From DTQF01 sp038874185 (GTDB taxonomy: Archaea > Micrarchaeota > Micrarchaeia > CABMEP01): 46,916 bases of DNA. Numbering within the stretch: the stretch's first letter is position 1; every line of letters begins with the position of its first letter. The stretch is from contig JAVZCX010000001.1 of assembly GCA_038874185.1 (NCBI GenBank), forward strand, positions 1-46,916. The letters run 5' to 3'. Of the stretch, positions 8,833-16,341 are shown piece after piece. The notes under the pieces are model-generated. The model saw nothing but the letters and a program-made list of their open reading frames with translations. It had not been told where the DNA came from and searched no databases. The position numbers were made by a program, and so were the translations under genes.

Positions 8833-9951
8833 TTACTTCAAATATTCCTGCAATTCTTTTTTCATATTATCTATGCTTAGAATAAAATCAGCGTATCCTA
8901 TCCATTCTCCATTTTCAAAACTATACATGTCATTGTCACTTATCACGATCATCAATTCATTTANNNNNNNNNNNNNNNNNNNNNNNNNNNNNNNNNNNNN
9001 NNNNNNNNNNNNNNNNNNNNNNNNNNNNNNNNNNNNNNNNNNNNNNNNNNNNNNNNNNNNNNNNNNNNNNNNNNNNNNNNNNNNNNNNNNNNNNNNNNNN
9101 NNNNNNNNNNNNNNNNNNNNNNNNNNNNNNNNNNNNNNNNNNNNNNNNNNNNNNNNNNNNNNNNNNNNNNNNNNNNNNNNNNNNNNNNNNNNNNNNNNNN
9201 NNNNNNNNNNNNNNNNNNNNNNNNNNNNNNNNNNNNNNNNNNNNNNNNNNNNNNNNNNNNNNNNNNNNNNNNNNNNNNNNNNNNNNNNNNNNNNNNNNNN
9301 NNNNNNNNNNNNNNNNNNNNNNNNNNNNNNNNNNNNNNNNNNNNNNNNNNNNNNNNNNNNNNNNNNNNNNNNNNNNNNNNNNNNNNNNNNNNNNNNNNNN
9401 NNNNNNNNNNNNNNNNNNNNNNNNNNNNNNNNNNNNNNNNNNNNNNNNNNNNNNNNNNNNNNNNNNNNNNNNNNNNNNNNNNNNNNNNNNNNNTAGCATT
9501 CTGTTTTAAGATCGCTTACTAGGCTTGTTTTTAGGTTATTATTCATTTTTTCAATATTTGAATTTTGAGAAAACCAGCTCATGGATTCATTTATTTTTTG
9601 TGAATATTCATCCAACTTTGTTAATAATGCATTTGCCTCATCTTTGAGTTGTTCGTATCTGCTTCCTAGAAGAGTATAATTTTGAGTCAACATCTGATAT
9701 TCGTTTTGCAACTTAGAGTAATTTGCTTCAGCTTCATTAAGCTTTCTTTTCAAATTTTCATTTTTTTCTAAAGCAGATTGAAGAGAAGTGATAAGTTCTT
9801 GCTTTTCTGAATTCAACTTCTCTATATTTGAAGTTGCATTTTCTACATAGTTAAGATGCATTTCTCGAAGGGAATTGTATCTGTTGAACTGATATATATT
9901 CAATAAAATAAGCAAGAAAACCGCAACTGCAAGAATTTTTTCCTTTTCCAT
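8833..9951 (-). CDS. Membrane-anchored coiled-coil protein, interrupted by an assembly gap
   Basis: The N-terminus has one membrane segment (about residues 8-22), then roughly 110 residues of heptad-like coiled coil rich in N, E, K, L and Q, facing outward or inward depending on anchor orientation. After about 150 residues the sequence runs into 530 unknown bases. The final 42 residues after the gap (ending MKKELQEYLK) stay in the same frame as assembled, so one protein of about 372 residues is plausible, but two genes cannot be excluded. I start it at the ATG at 9951; an in-frame TTG at 9960 is less likely. The part after the gap looks like a small alpha/beta domain that I do not recognise. 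It lies opposite tRNA-Gln and next to the pilus locus. Confidence 0.6.
   Translation of the reverse strand: MEKEKILAVAVFLLILLNIYQFNRYNSLREMHLNYVENATSNIEKLNSEKQELITSLQSALEKNENLKRKLNEAEANYSKLQNEYQMLTQNYTLLGSRYEQLKDEANALLTKLDEYSQKINESMSWFSQNSNIEKMNNNLKTSLVSDLKTECXXXXXXXXXXXXXXXXXXXXXXXXXXXXXXXXXXXXXXXXXXXXXXXXXXXXXXXXXXXXXXXXXXXXXXXXXXXXXXXXXXXXXXXXXXXXXXXXXXXXXXXXXXXXXXXXXXXXXXXXXXXXXXXXXXXXXXXXXXXXXXXXXXXXXXXXXXXXXXXXXXXXXXXXXXXXXXXXXXNELMIVISDNDMYSFENGEWIGYADFILSIDNMKKELQEYLK
8964..9493. other. Run of unknown bases (assembly gap)
   Basis: Five hundred and thirty consecutive n characters. The true length may differ, so the reading frame across it is not secure. Any frame reported wholly within this stretch has no content. 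Confidence 0.99.
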
Positions 9952-9974
9952 TTTATCCAACTTTTAATGTTTAA

Positions 9975-10047
9975 TAGCCCCGACCGGATTCGAACCGGTG
10001 TCTCAGGCTCCAAAGGCCCGCATACTTGACCGCTATACGACGGGGCT
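9975..10047 (-). tRNA. tRNA-Gln (anticodon TTG)
   Basis: Read on the minus strand, the acceptor stem AGCCCCG (10047-10041) pairs with CGGGGCT (9982-9976), with discriminator A at 9975. The D stem is GTAT/GTAT with G-T pairs. The anticodon stem CGGGC/GCCTG closes the loop CTTTGGA with anticodon TTG at 10013-10011. The T arm is ACCGG-TTCGAAT-CCGGT. The A1-U72 first pair and UUG anticodon are typical of archaeal tRNA-Gln. No intron is present and CCA is not encoded. Confidence 0.95.
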
Positions 10048-10104
10048 ATACAAAAAGTAAATATATTATTTATAGCTAATCAAAATTTTAAATACTTGCT
10101 TATT

Positions 10105-10632
10105 TTACCAAGGTACACTTTTGAGCTTTAGTTTATAAGCAATTATATTTGACAAATAATGAACTATTAAAGTTATTATTGCCAATATTGATAGTATTAT
10201 CAAATCAAATTCCTTTGGCAAATATGGAGAAGCAAATAAAAGCGCAAAAACATAGAAGCTAAGTTGATCAAGGATTGGGACGGATTTTCCGCTCTTCACA
10301 TTTATTCTTCTTTTTATAAAACTACCAACCGCATCTCCAGTCATTGTACCGACTGAAAGCAGAAATGCGACCAGCATGTGTGTTTCAAATGTAGGATATA
10401 TATTAAGAATGCCTAATAACCAGGTAATTATTCCAATTATTGTACCTGTTAAAATTCCAATAAAGAATCCAGTCCATGTTTTTCCTTTCCCTAATATTCT
10501 CCTGCTGTCATAAAACTTTGCTCCGTAATCCATCGGTGTTTTGCTTGTTCCAGTTTTGAATAAAACCGGTGCTGCGTTTGCAAAATATGCAGGAAGTATA
10601 AATATAATTGCCTTAATAATCAAATCAATCAT
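10105..10632 (-). CDS. carS: CDP-archaeol synthase (CarS)
   Basis: CarS transfers CTP onto digeranylgeranylglyceryl phosphate to make CDP-archaeol, the activated precursor of archaeal polar lipids, within the membrane. The 175-residue protein has about five membrane segments and the family motifs: DSRRILGKGKTWTGFF in the first third, then GDAVGSFIKRR followed by PILDQL, the nucleotide-binding and metal-binding loops of the CarS/CdsA fold. I choose the ATG at 10632 because GTGAAAAAA lies directly upstream as a ribosome binding site; the frame is open 16 codons further but those residues are not typical of the family. It is divergent from sppA. Confidence 0.93.
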   Translation of the reverse strand: MIDLIIKAIIFILPAYFANAAPVLFKTGTSKTPMDYGAKFYDSRRILGKGKTWTGFFIGILTGTIIGIITWLLGILNIYPTFETHMLVAFLLSVGTMTGDAVGSFIKRRINVKSGKSVPILDQLSFYVFALLFASPYLPKEFDLIILSILAIITLIVHYLSNIIAYKLKLKSVPW

Positions 10633-10693
10633 TTTTTCACTTATTAGCATTAATAGCATAAATATTTTTAAATATACCAAACAATCTATTAAT
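10633..10693. promoter_or_regulatory. Divergent promoter region of carS and sppA
   Basis: Sixty-one bases separate the two start codons. An AT-rich TATA-like stretch at 10659-10678 lies about 26 bases before the sppA ATG, predicting a leaderless sppA message. For carS the same stretch would give a short leader that keeps its GTGA ribosome binding site. The assignment is by position only. Confidence 0.35.
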
Positions 10694-11617
10694 ATGCGAT
10701 CAACTCAACATATCATAAAGCAAGATGGTGCAACCGCCATCAGCGCTGGAAGAATGATTCTTTATATAATTGCAATATTAGTTATTGCAATGTTCCTTCT
10801 CAATTTCTTATCAGTTGTAGGGGTTGGAGGATGCGTTGGAGTAATAGAAGTAAACGGAGAGATTTCTACTTCCAAGGGATACGGATTAGTTTCTTCATCT
10901 GAAATCATTAGTTTGCTTAAGGAAGTAGAATCCAGGCCAGACATAAGAAGCGTTGTTTTAGTAATGAACACCCCTGGAGGTTCAGCAGTTGCCTCTGATG
11001 AAATTTATTCATATCTAAAAAGCATGAAGAAGCCAACTGTTACATATATAAGTGAAATGGCAGCTTCTGGAGGATATTTCATATCTCTTGGAACAGATTA
11101 CATCTATTCAAATCCCTATGCAGTTACAGGAAGTATAGGTGCAAGAACAGGATGGGTCATTGACATGTCAAGATGGCTGAATAATACAGGAATAAACATG
11201 AGCGTTATAAAAAGCGGAGAGATGAAAGATTCCGGTGATATTTACAGACCTATGACAGAAGAAGAGACGAAAGTATTCCAAGGAATAATTGACGAAATAG
11301 GTGGTTCATTCCTGAATCTTACAATATCAGAGAGATCTAAGAATGCAAGATTTAGCCAGAATTCCATATCTCTAATATCTGACGCAAGGATATTTACAGG
11401 AAAACAAGCATTCGAGATCGGGTTGGTCGATGAACTCGGAACAAGGCAAGATGCAATAAATAAGGCTGCAGCAATGGGAGGATTAGACCAGAGTCCAAGC
11501 ATTTGCGTTCTTGAGACAAAGAAAGATTTCTTAAGTACTATGTTTAACGAGATGGGAAGAGGTATAGGCGAAACTTTAAGCAATAAGTTATCATTTAATA
11601 GTCTTCGTATACAATAA
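10694..11617 (+). CDS. sppA: Signal peptide peptidase SppA (S49 family)
   Basis: This membrane-bound serine protease degrades cleaved signal peptides or membrane proteins. The 307-residue short-form enzyme has one N-terminal membrane anchor (about 22-45), then the crotonase-like protease domain. The first landmark is MNTPGGSA. The nucleophile is Ser125 in EMAASGGYF, followed by YAVTGSIGA, and the general-base Lys178 lies in SGEMKDSG. The 53-residue Ser-Lys spacing matches the short SppA type. The frame is open upstream into the carS region, but the ATG at 10694 gives a proper N-terminus. It lies between lipid synthesis and the pilin-like cluster. Confidence 0.93.
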   Translation: MRSTQHIIKQDGATAISAGRMILYIIAILVIAMFLLNFLSVVGVGGCVGVIEVNGEISTSKGYGLVSSSEIISLLKEVESRPDIRSVVLVMNTPGGSAVASDEIYSYLKSMKKPTVTYISEMAASGGYFISLGTDYIYSNPYAVTGSIGARTGWVIDMSRWLNNTGINMSVIKSGEMKDSGDIYRPMTEEETKVFQGIIDEIGGSFLNLTISERSKNARFSQNSISLISDARIFTGKQAFEIGLVDELGTRQDAINKAAAMGGLDQSPSICVLETKKDFLSTMFNEMGRGIGETLSNKLSFNSLRIQ

Positions 11618-11661
11618 ATATAAATAGCCTAGGATAAAAGGCAATCTAATCAAGTGAGAAA

Positions 11662-12249
11662 ATGGGAAAAAATAAGATGGGAAAAAATAAGAAAAATGCA
11701 TTTATATTCACAACAGATGCCTTTCTCGCCCTCCCGCTTGTTGTCTTGGCAGTGTCTACATTTATAGCATTTTCAGTTACTCTTCGAGATAATATTACTG
11801 TACAAGAATACGCCTATATAATTGCAAAAGATGCAATGAATGTTTTAATCGATTCAAATCCACAATATATCGGAGGATCGGGAGATAATTCATTTGCTTA
11901 TATGATTGCACAGAACATAGCTGATTCAGATTTAAATAGTGCAAACAATACAGCATCTGTAATTGATTCTATTGTTCCTTCTAATGCAGCATATATACTT
12001 GAATACAAATCATCTTCTGATAATCAATGGAAAGAGATAAGAATTTTAGACAGGGGGAACAAGATAGCACAGAACAAATATTCAATTCAGGTCTCGAGCA
12101 CAAGGTTAATCGCAGATATCTCTCAATCAAGTCTTAACCCTAGTGGCAACTGTCCAAGCGAAATAGTGTGTTCTTTCCCATCAATATCACAGTATACGCC
12201 AGGTTCAACAGTTGGTCCACTACTCCTCAGGATAAGGGTATTCATATAA
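11662..12249 (+). CDS. Pilin-like secreted protein 1 of 5
   Basis: The 195-residue protein has a basic start (MGKNKMGKNKKN) followed by AFIFTTDAFLALPLVVLAV, one hydrophobic segment, then a Ser/Asn-rich extracytoplasmic part with two cysteines near the end (CPSEIVC). The N-terminus resembles that of the fifth cluster member (SYDAIVAGVL) in a shared aromatic-x-DA motif rather than the QxxxE signal, so processing by prepilin peptidase is uncertain. GTGAGAAA precedes the ATG. The codons for MGKNK are an exact 15-base tandem duplication, so the start could also be at 11677. It is the first of five same-strand genes that look like one operon of minor pilins. Confidence 0.7.
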   Translation: MGKNKMGKNKKNAFIFTTDAFLALPLVVLAVSTFIAFSVTLRDNITVQEYAYIIAKDAMNVLIDSNPQYIGGSGDNSFAYMIAQNIADSDLNSANNTASVIDSIVPSNAAYILEYKSSSDNQWKEIRILDRGNKIAQNKYSIQVSSTRLIADISQSSLNPSGNCPSEIVCSFPSISQYTPGSTVGPLLLRIRVFI

Positions 12250-12277
12250 TAAATGTATTCAAAGGATAAGTGTTTGT

Positions 12278-13693
12278 ATGTTAGGAAAAGAAAATTTCAA
12301 AACAAAAAAATCAAATAAAATGCAATATAGTAAGCAGAAAAAGGGGTTTGTATTTACAATCCTAACTTTAGTTATAATAGTATTCATGATTATAGAACTT
12401 AACATATATTTCAGGACATATGAATTGAAACTTGCTAATGAGCCAACGAAATTAAGGCTTCAGGTAATGCAAGATTTCATAAGAGCATATTCTCCAAACT
12501 ATTTCAATGAAACTGCATATTCTTTCATTTATTCCTCTTTATATGAACTTAACAAAGATTCAATCCAATATCCACCATCTCAATCAGGTTTAGCCGAATT
12601 AATTTGGAACATCTCTTATTCAGGAAAGAGAACAGACAGCCATTCAGTACAGTTAATAGATCAGACTAAAACACTATCATCTTATGATTCAAATCTTTCT
12701 GCATTAGCAAAGTCAATGAATATTGATTTGGTTGTTAATTATAAGGATTTCAACATCACACAAATAGATTATTGGACTGTACAGTATAATTTTACAATTG
12801 CAGTTTCAATAAATGACAAGGCGTCTAGTACAAGTGTCAAGTTCACTTCTCCTATTTCATTAAACATCTCAATAATTGGATTTGAAGATCCTTGGCTCGC
12901 AAGAATGGGATTCAGAAACAAGAGTATAATACCTGTAGATCAGATGCAAATGGATCAGATAAGACCTTTACTTTTGATGAACGGAACAAGAGGAAGAGGA
13001 TGGTTTTATGGCGAACCAATAATAGTGACAAGCTGTCCTTCAGCTGATTTTGAATTCAGCGATTCTTTCTTAGAAAATAAGACAAAGATAATGGTTACAG
13101 ATAACACAGGAGTTGCTAGGGATTGCGGTCAGCTTTTTGGAGCAGTTATAGTGGTATCTGATCAAAACGCAAATACAAACTCATTTGTTGGATTGGATGT
13201 TCCATTATTCATAAATTCATCAGCAAGAATCTCAGATATTCCAAGGCAAGCTATCTTAATAGTTTCAGACAACGATACTGTAATAACAGATGACATTTCA
13301 GGTCATTATCATTATATGCTTGACATAAACAATCTAAGAAGTGGGATAGAATGCGGAAGATACTTTGTAAGGCCATATAATAATTATGGCTATCTAAGAA
13401 GGCTCACAAACAACGTTACTGGAGTTTTTGATGAATTCGGTGTAGAAACCATTCTGTCAGGTACAACTCAAGCAATCCCAACTTCAAGATCTTCTTATAG
13501 TTTCGTTGATAGAGAATATAATTCATCAATCATCGGTAATCTAATTAAAGGCCTTCCAGGTTGCAGCAATCAGTTGATATGCAATTATACTAGAGATTAT
13601 CATTCCTCTTCAATACCATATCCAACAAGATTAAGTACAGATGCAGCTAGATATTATTTAGGCATATTTAACTCCTCAATGATTATAAAATGA
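12278..13693 (+). CDS. Pilin-like secreted protein 2 of 5 (large)
   Basis: The 471-residue protein has a lysine-rich N-terminus ending KKG at 21-23, followed by FVFTILTLVIIVFMII, a single membrane segment. The rest is outside the cell and rich in Asn, Ser, Thr and aromatic residues, with many N-x-S/T sequons and a few cysteines (three in the last 150 residues, including CSNQLIC). The layout is that of an adhesin-like or minor pilin with a large head, or a simple membrane-anchored surface protein. It has no class III Gln, so cleavage is doubtful. It begins 28 bases after gene 1 and ends 7 bases before gene 3, which supports co-transcription. Confidence 0.75.
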   Translation: MLGKENFKTKKSNKMQYSKQKKGFVFTILTLVIIVFMIIELNIYFRTYELKLANEPTKLRLQVMQDFIRAYSPNYFNETAYSFIYSSLYELNKDSIQYPPSQSGLAELIWNISYSGKRTDSHSVQLIDQTKTLSSYDSNLSALAKSMNIDLVVNYKDFNITQIDYWTVQYNFTIAVSINDKASSTSVKFTSPISLNISIIGFEDPWLARMGFRNKSIIPVDQMQMDQIRPLLLMNGTRGRGWFYGEPIIVTSCPSADFEFSDSFLENKTKIMVTDNTGVARDCGQLFGAVIVVSDQNANTNSFVGLDVPLFINSSARISDIPRQAILIVSDNDTVITDDISGHYHYMLDINNLRSGIECGRYFVRPYNNYGYLRRLTNNVTGVFDEFGVETILSGTTQAIPTSRSSYSFVDREYNSSIIGNLIKGLPGCSNQLICNYTRDYHSSSIPYPTRLSTDAARYYLGIFNSSMIIK

Positions 13694-13700
13694 GAGTAGG

Positions 13701-14153
13701 ATGGTAACAATGGGAAATGAATTGTTGTTTAAAGGTCAAATAATGCTTGAAACCCTTATAATAGTCTCATTCCTCTTGCTTATCCTAATCCCTACTGTAA
13801 TCTACATCTTGTCTGTTCTTTCTACCGAGTCATGGAAGACAGATTCAAATCAAGCATATTCAACATTGACAAAAATCGTTTCGATATCTAACAAGCTAGC
13901 GATGCTAGGCAATGGTTCATCTTCTTATGAATCCATATTCCTTCCATCAAGCACCCAGCGAATAAATGTATCAAGTGACGGAAGAGAAATCTTTATTACT
14001 TTAAAAGGGCCTAAATCAAGTGATTTACAGGTTGTTGCTTCAAGTCCAGTCAATATAAGATTGAATTCAACTCAAGACTGGACTAATATTAAAGGAGCAC
14101 AAACACTTATGTTTGTTGTCCAAGATGGAGAGGTAATAATATCAAAAACATAA
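13701..14153 (+). CDS. Pilin-like protein 3 of 5 with class III signal
   Basis: The 150-residue protein has FKGQIMLETLIIVSFLLLIL near the N-terminus: Gly-Gln cleavage site with Glu at mature position 5, the canonical class III pilin signal. A hydrophobic stretch of about 22 residues follows, then a Ser/Thr-rich head without cysteine. Two starts are possible, ATG at 13701 and ATG at 13710. The second is better placed, as the first sits directly against an AGG. It probably acts as a minor pilin that initiates or caps the filament, which is inference from its size and the company it keeps. Confidence 0.8.
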   Translation: MVTMGNELLFKGQIMLETLIIVSFLLLILIPTVIYILSVLSTESWKTDSNQAYSTLTKIVSISNKLAMLGNGSSSYESIFLPSSTQRINVSSDGREIFITLKGPKSSDLQVVASSPVNIRLNSTQDWTNIKGAQTLMFVVQDGEVIISKT

Positions 14154-14157
14154 TATA

Positions 14158-14199
14158 TTTGAATATGAAGATTAGTAATTTGAATATGAGGGTTAGTAA
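14158..14199. repeat. 21-bp tandem repeat between pilin-like genes 3 and 4
   Basis: Two adjacent 21-base units (14158-14178 and 14179-14199) share TTTGAATATGA and TTAGTAA and differ at only two positions (A to G both times). They fill most of the 73-base spacer upstream of the ATG at 14227, the only sizeable gap in the pilin-like cluster. They could be paired regulator sites, a duplicated promoter element or a neutral duplication. Confidence 0.75.
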
Positions 14200-14226
14200 T
14201 ATTTATTTTACTGATAGTGTGGTTTC

Positions 14227-14679
14227 ATGAAGAAAATTAATAATCTGGTAAAAAAAGGACAGGTTGCATTTGAATTCCTTCTTATTTATAGCTTTTTCAT
14301 ATTCGTATTTCTTTCTTCGCTTTATATAATCTCTGGACAGGCAGTTCAACAACAAAGGTATGCAGAAGGATTGTATGCGCGAGAATTCATTGTAACAATT
14401 GCAGATGAGATAAATGCAGCAGCTACAATTGAAGGCTATGAAAAGAATCTCACTATTCCAACTACAATAAGCAGTGTTCCATATCAACTTTATGTATATA
14501 AAGGAATGATCGGATTAAATTACAGCTCAATAACTAATATAGATATACTATATCCTTTGGCAACAGATAAAATATTTGTAAATGGAGTAGATACGTCTGA
14601 AGATGTTGGATATATTAATACAGTAAAAGGAAAGTTAAAAATAACAAGTTCTCAGGGCACGGTGATCTTAAATGACTAA
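14227..14679 (+). CDS. Pilin-like protein 4 of 5 with class III signal
   Basis: The 150-residue protein has VKKGQVAFEFLLIYSFFIFVF at the N-terminus. Gly-Gln cleavage and Glu at mature position 5 fit a class III prepilin. The mature part carries a hydrophobic helix of about 22 residues and then a head domain of about 110 residues without cysteine. It has its own upstream spacer with a tandem repeat, so it may begin a sub-operon. Its last 8 bases overlap the start of gene 5, indicating translational coupling. Confidence 0.82.
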   Translation: MKKINNLVKKGQVAFEFLLIYSFFIFVFLSSLYIISGQAVQQQRYAEGLYAREFIVTIADEINAAATIEGYEKNLTIPTTISSVPYQLYVYKGMIGLNYSSITNIDILYPLATDKIFVNGVDTSEDVGYINTVKGKLKITSSQGTVILND

Positions 14680-15184
14680 AAAATTTAATTCGAATAAAAA
14701 CAAACTAGAATGCAGAACTAAAAAAGGCCAGTTCTTTTCATATGATGCAATAGTGGCTGGAGTACTTTTTATTCTTCTTCTTACCATCCTTTATAATTAT
14801 TGGAATTCATTAAGAACAGCAGTTTCAGTAAGGATTGATGATTCATCAAGAATTGCATTAAGTGTTTCAAACATGCTTCTGACACCAGGTTATCCTTTGG
14901 ATTGGAATTCAACAAACTTCAATCAGATAGGTTTAACAGAAGACTACAACACAATAAAAATTAATGAAGCAAAGGTTTCAAATCTCACTCTTATTTCTTA
15001 TATAAATTATGAATTAATGAAAGAAAGGCTGGGGGTAGGGCCTTATGAAATATACATTACGATTGGAGACGAGATAATAGGTATTGCACCTTTAAATCCT
15101 ACATCTAAGGTCACAATAACAAGGCCAGTCATATATAAGGATAGATTAGAAAATCTATCAGTAACTATTTGGAGTACAAAATGA
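14672..15184 (+). CDS. Pilin-like secreted protein 5 of 5
   Basis: The 170-residue protein has TKKGQFFSYDAIVAGVLFILL near its N-terminus: a KKG-Q junction like class III prepilins, but with Tyr at mature position 5 and Asp at 6 instead of Glu at 5. One membrane-type hydrophobic segment is followed by a mostly beta-predicted head. GGTGATCTTAA precedes the ATG inside the end of the previous gene. The DA motif links it to cluster member 1. Since the Glu at position 5 is needed for normal filament assembly in type IV pilins, it may be a specialised minor pilin or merely membrane-anchored. Confidence 0.75.
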   Translation: MTKKFNSNKNKLECRTKKGQFFSYDAIVAGVLFILLLTILYNYWNSLRTAVSVRIDDSSRIALSVSNMLLTPGYPLDWNSTNFNQIGLTEDYNTIKINEAKVSNLTLISYINYELMKERLGVGPYEIYITIGDEIIGIAPLNPTSKVTITRPVIYKDRLENLSVTIWSTK

Positions 15185-15201
15185 ATTTTTTGTATTTAGA
15201 C

Positions 15202-15696
15202 TTATTCAGACTTATTGTCTTTTTCTTTATTTAGAAAGAATTTCATTCTGTCTATCAATCCTATATTTTCATTTTTTATAGATTCCACTTCAATTTCATC
15301 CTGGATATTTATTTTTTGACTAGTCTCTTCAGTCTTCCTCTTATAATCAGAATAGAACTTTTCAACTGTCCTCCTGTTGACATAATCGTGCTGTCTAAAT
15401 CCTCCTCCGAATGATTTGGGTATATGTAGCAATTCATGTATCAGTACTTTCGTTTTTTCTTCCTCATTCATTCTGTCGAATCTCTCACTAAGTACCTCTA
15501 TGACATAAAATGCATCTGTATTCATCCCAAGTTGCATCACTTTCGGCAGCCCATGGCATCTAGCAATTACTCTTCTTGAGTTAGTTCCATAACTTCTAAA
15601 ACAAGCAATTCTTTCTATATTTACATAATTTATATTCAGTTTTTCAACTATGTCTTTTATCTTTTCTTCTAAGTCTTTTGCTCTTTCGTATCTCAT
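15202..15696 (-). CDS. HELLH zinc metallopeptidase-like protein
   Basis: The 164-residue protein has HELLH at 87-91 followed by IPKSFGGGFRQHD, giving a third candidate zinc ligand His103. This matches the compact putative-metallopeptidase family that is widespread in archaea and phages (HELLHIP...HD). The first 60 residues carry CFRS...ARCHG, possibly a structural element of the same family. The final 45 residues are charged and probably helical. It has no signal peptide, so it acts in the cytoplasm. No ribosome binding site is visible before the ATG, which suggests a leaderless message. The substrate is unknown. Confidence 0.75.
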   Translation of the reverse strand: MRYERAKDLEEKIKDIVEKLNINYVNIERIACFRSYGTNSRRVIARCHGLPKVMQLGMNTDAFYVIEVLSERFDRMNEEEKTKVLIHELLHIPKSFGGGFRQHDYVNRRTVEKFYSDYKRKTEETSQKINIQDEIEVESIKNENIGLIDRMKFFLNKEKDNKSE

Positions 15697-15771
15697 AAAA
15701 TAAGATTTGATGTAAATAATTTTAAATCTAGAGTTAATTTCATTTTCAATAAAATGGGTATAAAATAATAA

Positions 15772-16221
15772 TTACCAGCTGGGGTACTTGGTTTTCAGTT
15801 CATTAAGATAAAATTTATATGCTTCAATAGAACTCATATTATGGTTTCTAGTGAATCTTTCGTTCATTTTATGCGGATTTAGCATTGCATTTATTGTCTT
15901 CAACAATGCCATTTCTTCTATTGTTATTTTTTCATTCTTATGGACTATCTTCTTTCTTATTATCTGAAGAGAAGGATTCCATGCCATATGGAAATTTTTA
16001 ACACACCATCTTGCGCCGCGATCAATTAGTATATTGACTGTTTTTTCTGCCATATATCCGTTTTCTAGTCTTTCGCTTTTATTTATTCTACCCCTGTTTT
16101 CTTCCAATCTTTTTATCAAAGGCAAAAAGTCAATTATCTCTAACTTGTCCTGATGAGGTTCGCCAAAATTCTTATCAGGTTTGGATGCATTGCCGTCTTC
16201 CATGAATCTAAATCTTTCCAT
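15772..16221 (-). CDS. Hypothetical protein of 149 residues
   Basis: The family is not recognised. The start is placed at the ATG at 16221 since CAGTGATTTT sits just before it as a ribosome binding site; the frame remains open 17 codons further. The protein is soluble and mostly helical, with many charged residues and conserved-looking stretches GARWCVKNFHMAWNPS and TRNHNMSSIEAYKFYLNEL. It is divergent from the pyruvate phosphate dikinase gene. Arg/Lys/Trp richness would suit nucleic-acid or ribosome binding, but that is a guess. Confidence 0.6.
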   Translation of the reverse strand: MERFRFMEDGNASKPDKNFGEPHQDKLEIIDFLPLIKRLEENRGRINKSERLENGYMAEKTVNILIDRGARWCVKNFHMAWNPSLQIIRKKIVHKNEKITIEEMALLKTINAMLNPHKMNERFTRNHNMSSIEAYKFYLNELKTKYPSW

Positions 16222-16341
16222 AAAATCACTGCCTAAAGTCATCCTAATATTTATAGAATTTAAAACATTCAATCTTTATATTTCTTTCTATTTTATTATT
16301 ATTGCTTATTTTATACAATTTAGATTTGAAAAGTGATTATT

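Noticed and set aside
8873..9496. Long open frames on both strands across 8957-9499
   Set aside because: They consist almost entirely of unknown bases and have no content.
15202..15696. Prophage remnant suggested by the phage-type metallopeptidase
   Set aside because: No integrase, structural or replication phage gene lies nearby, and the family is also chromosomal in archaea.
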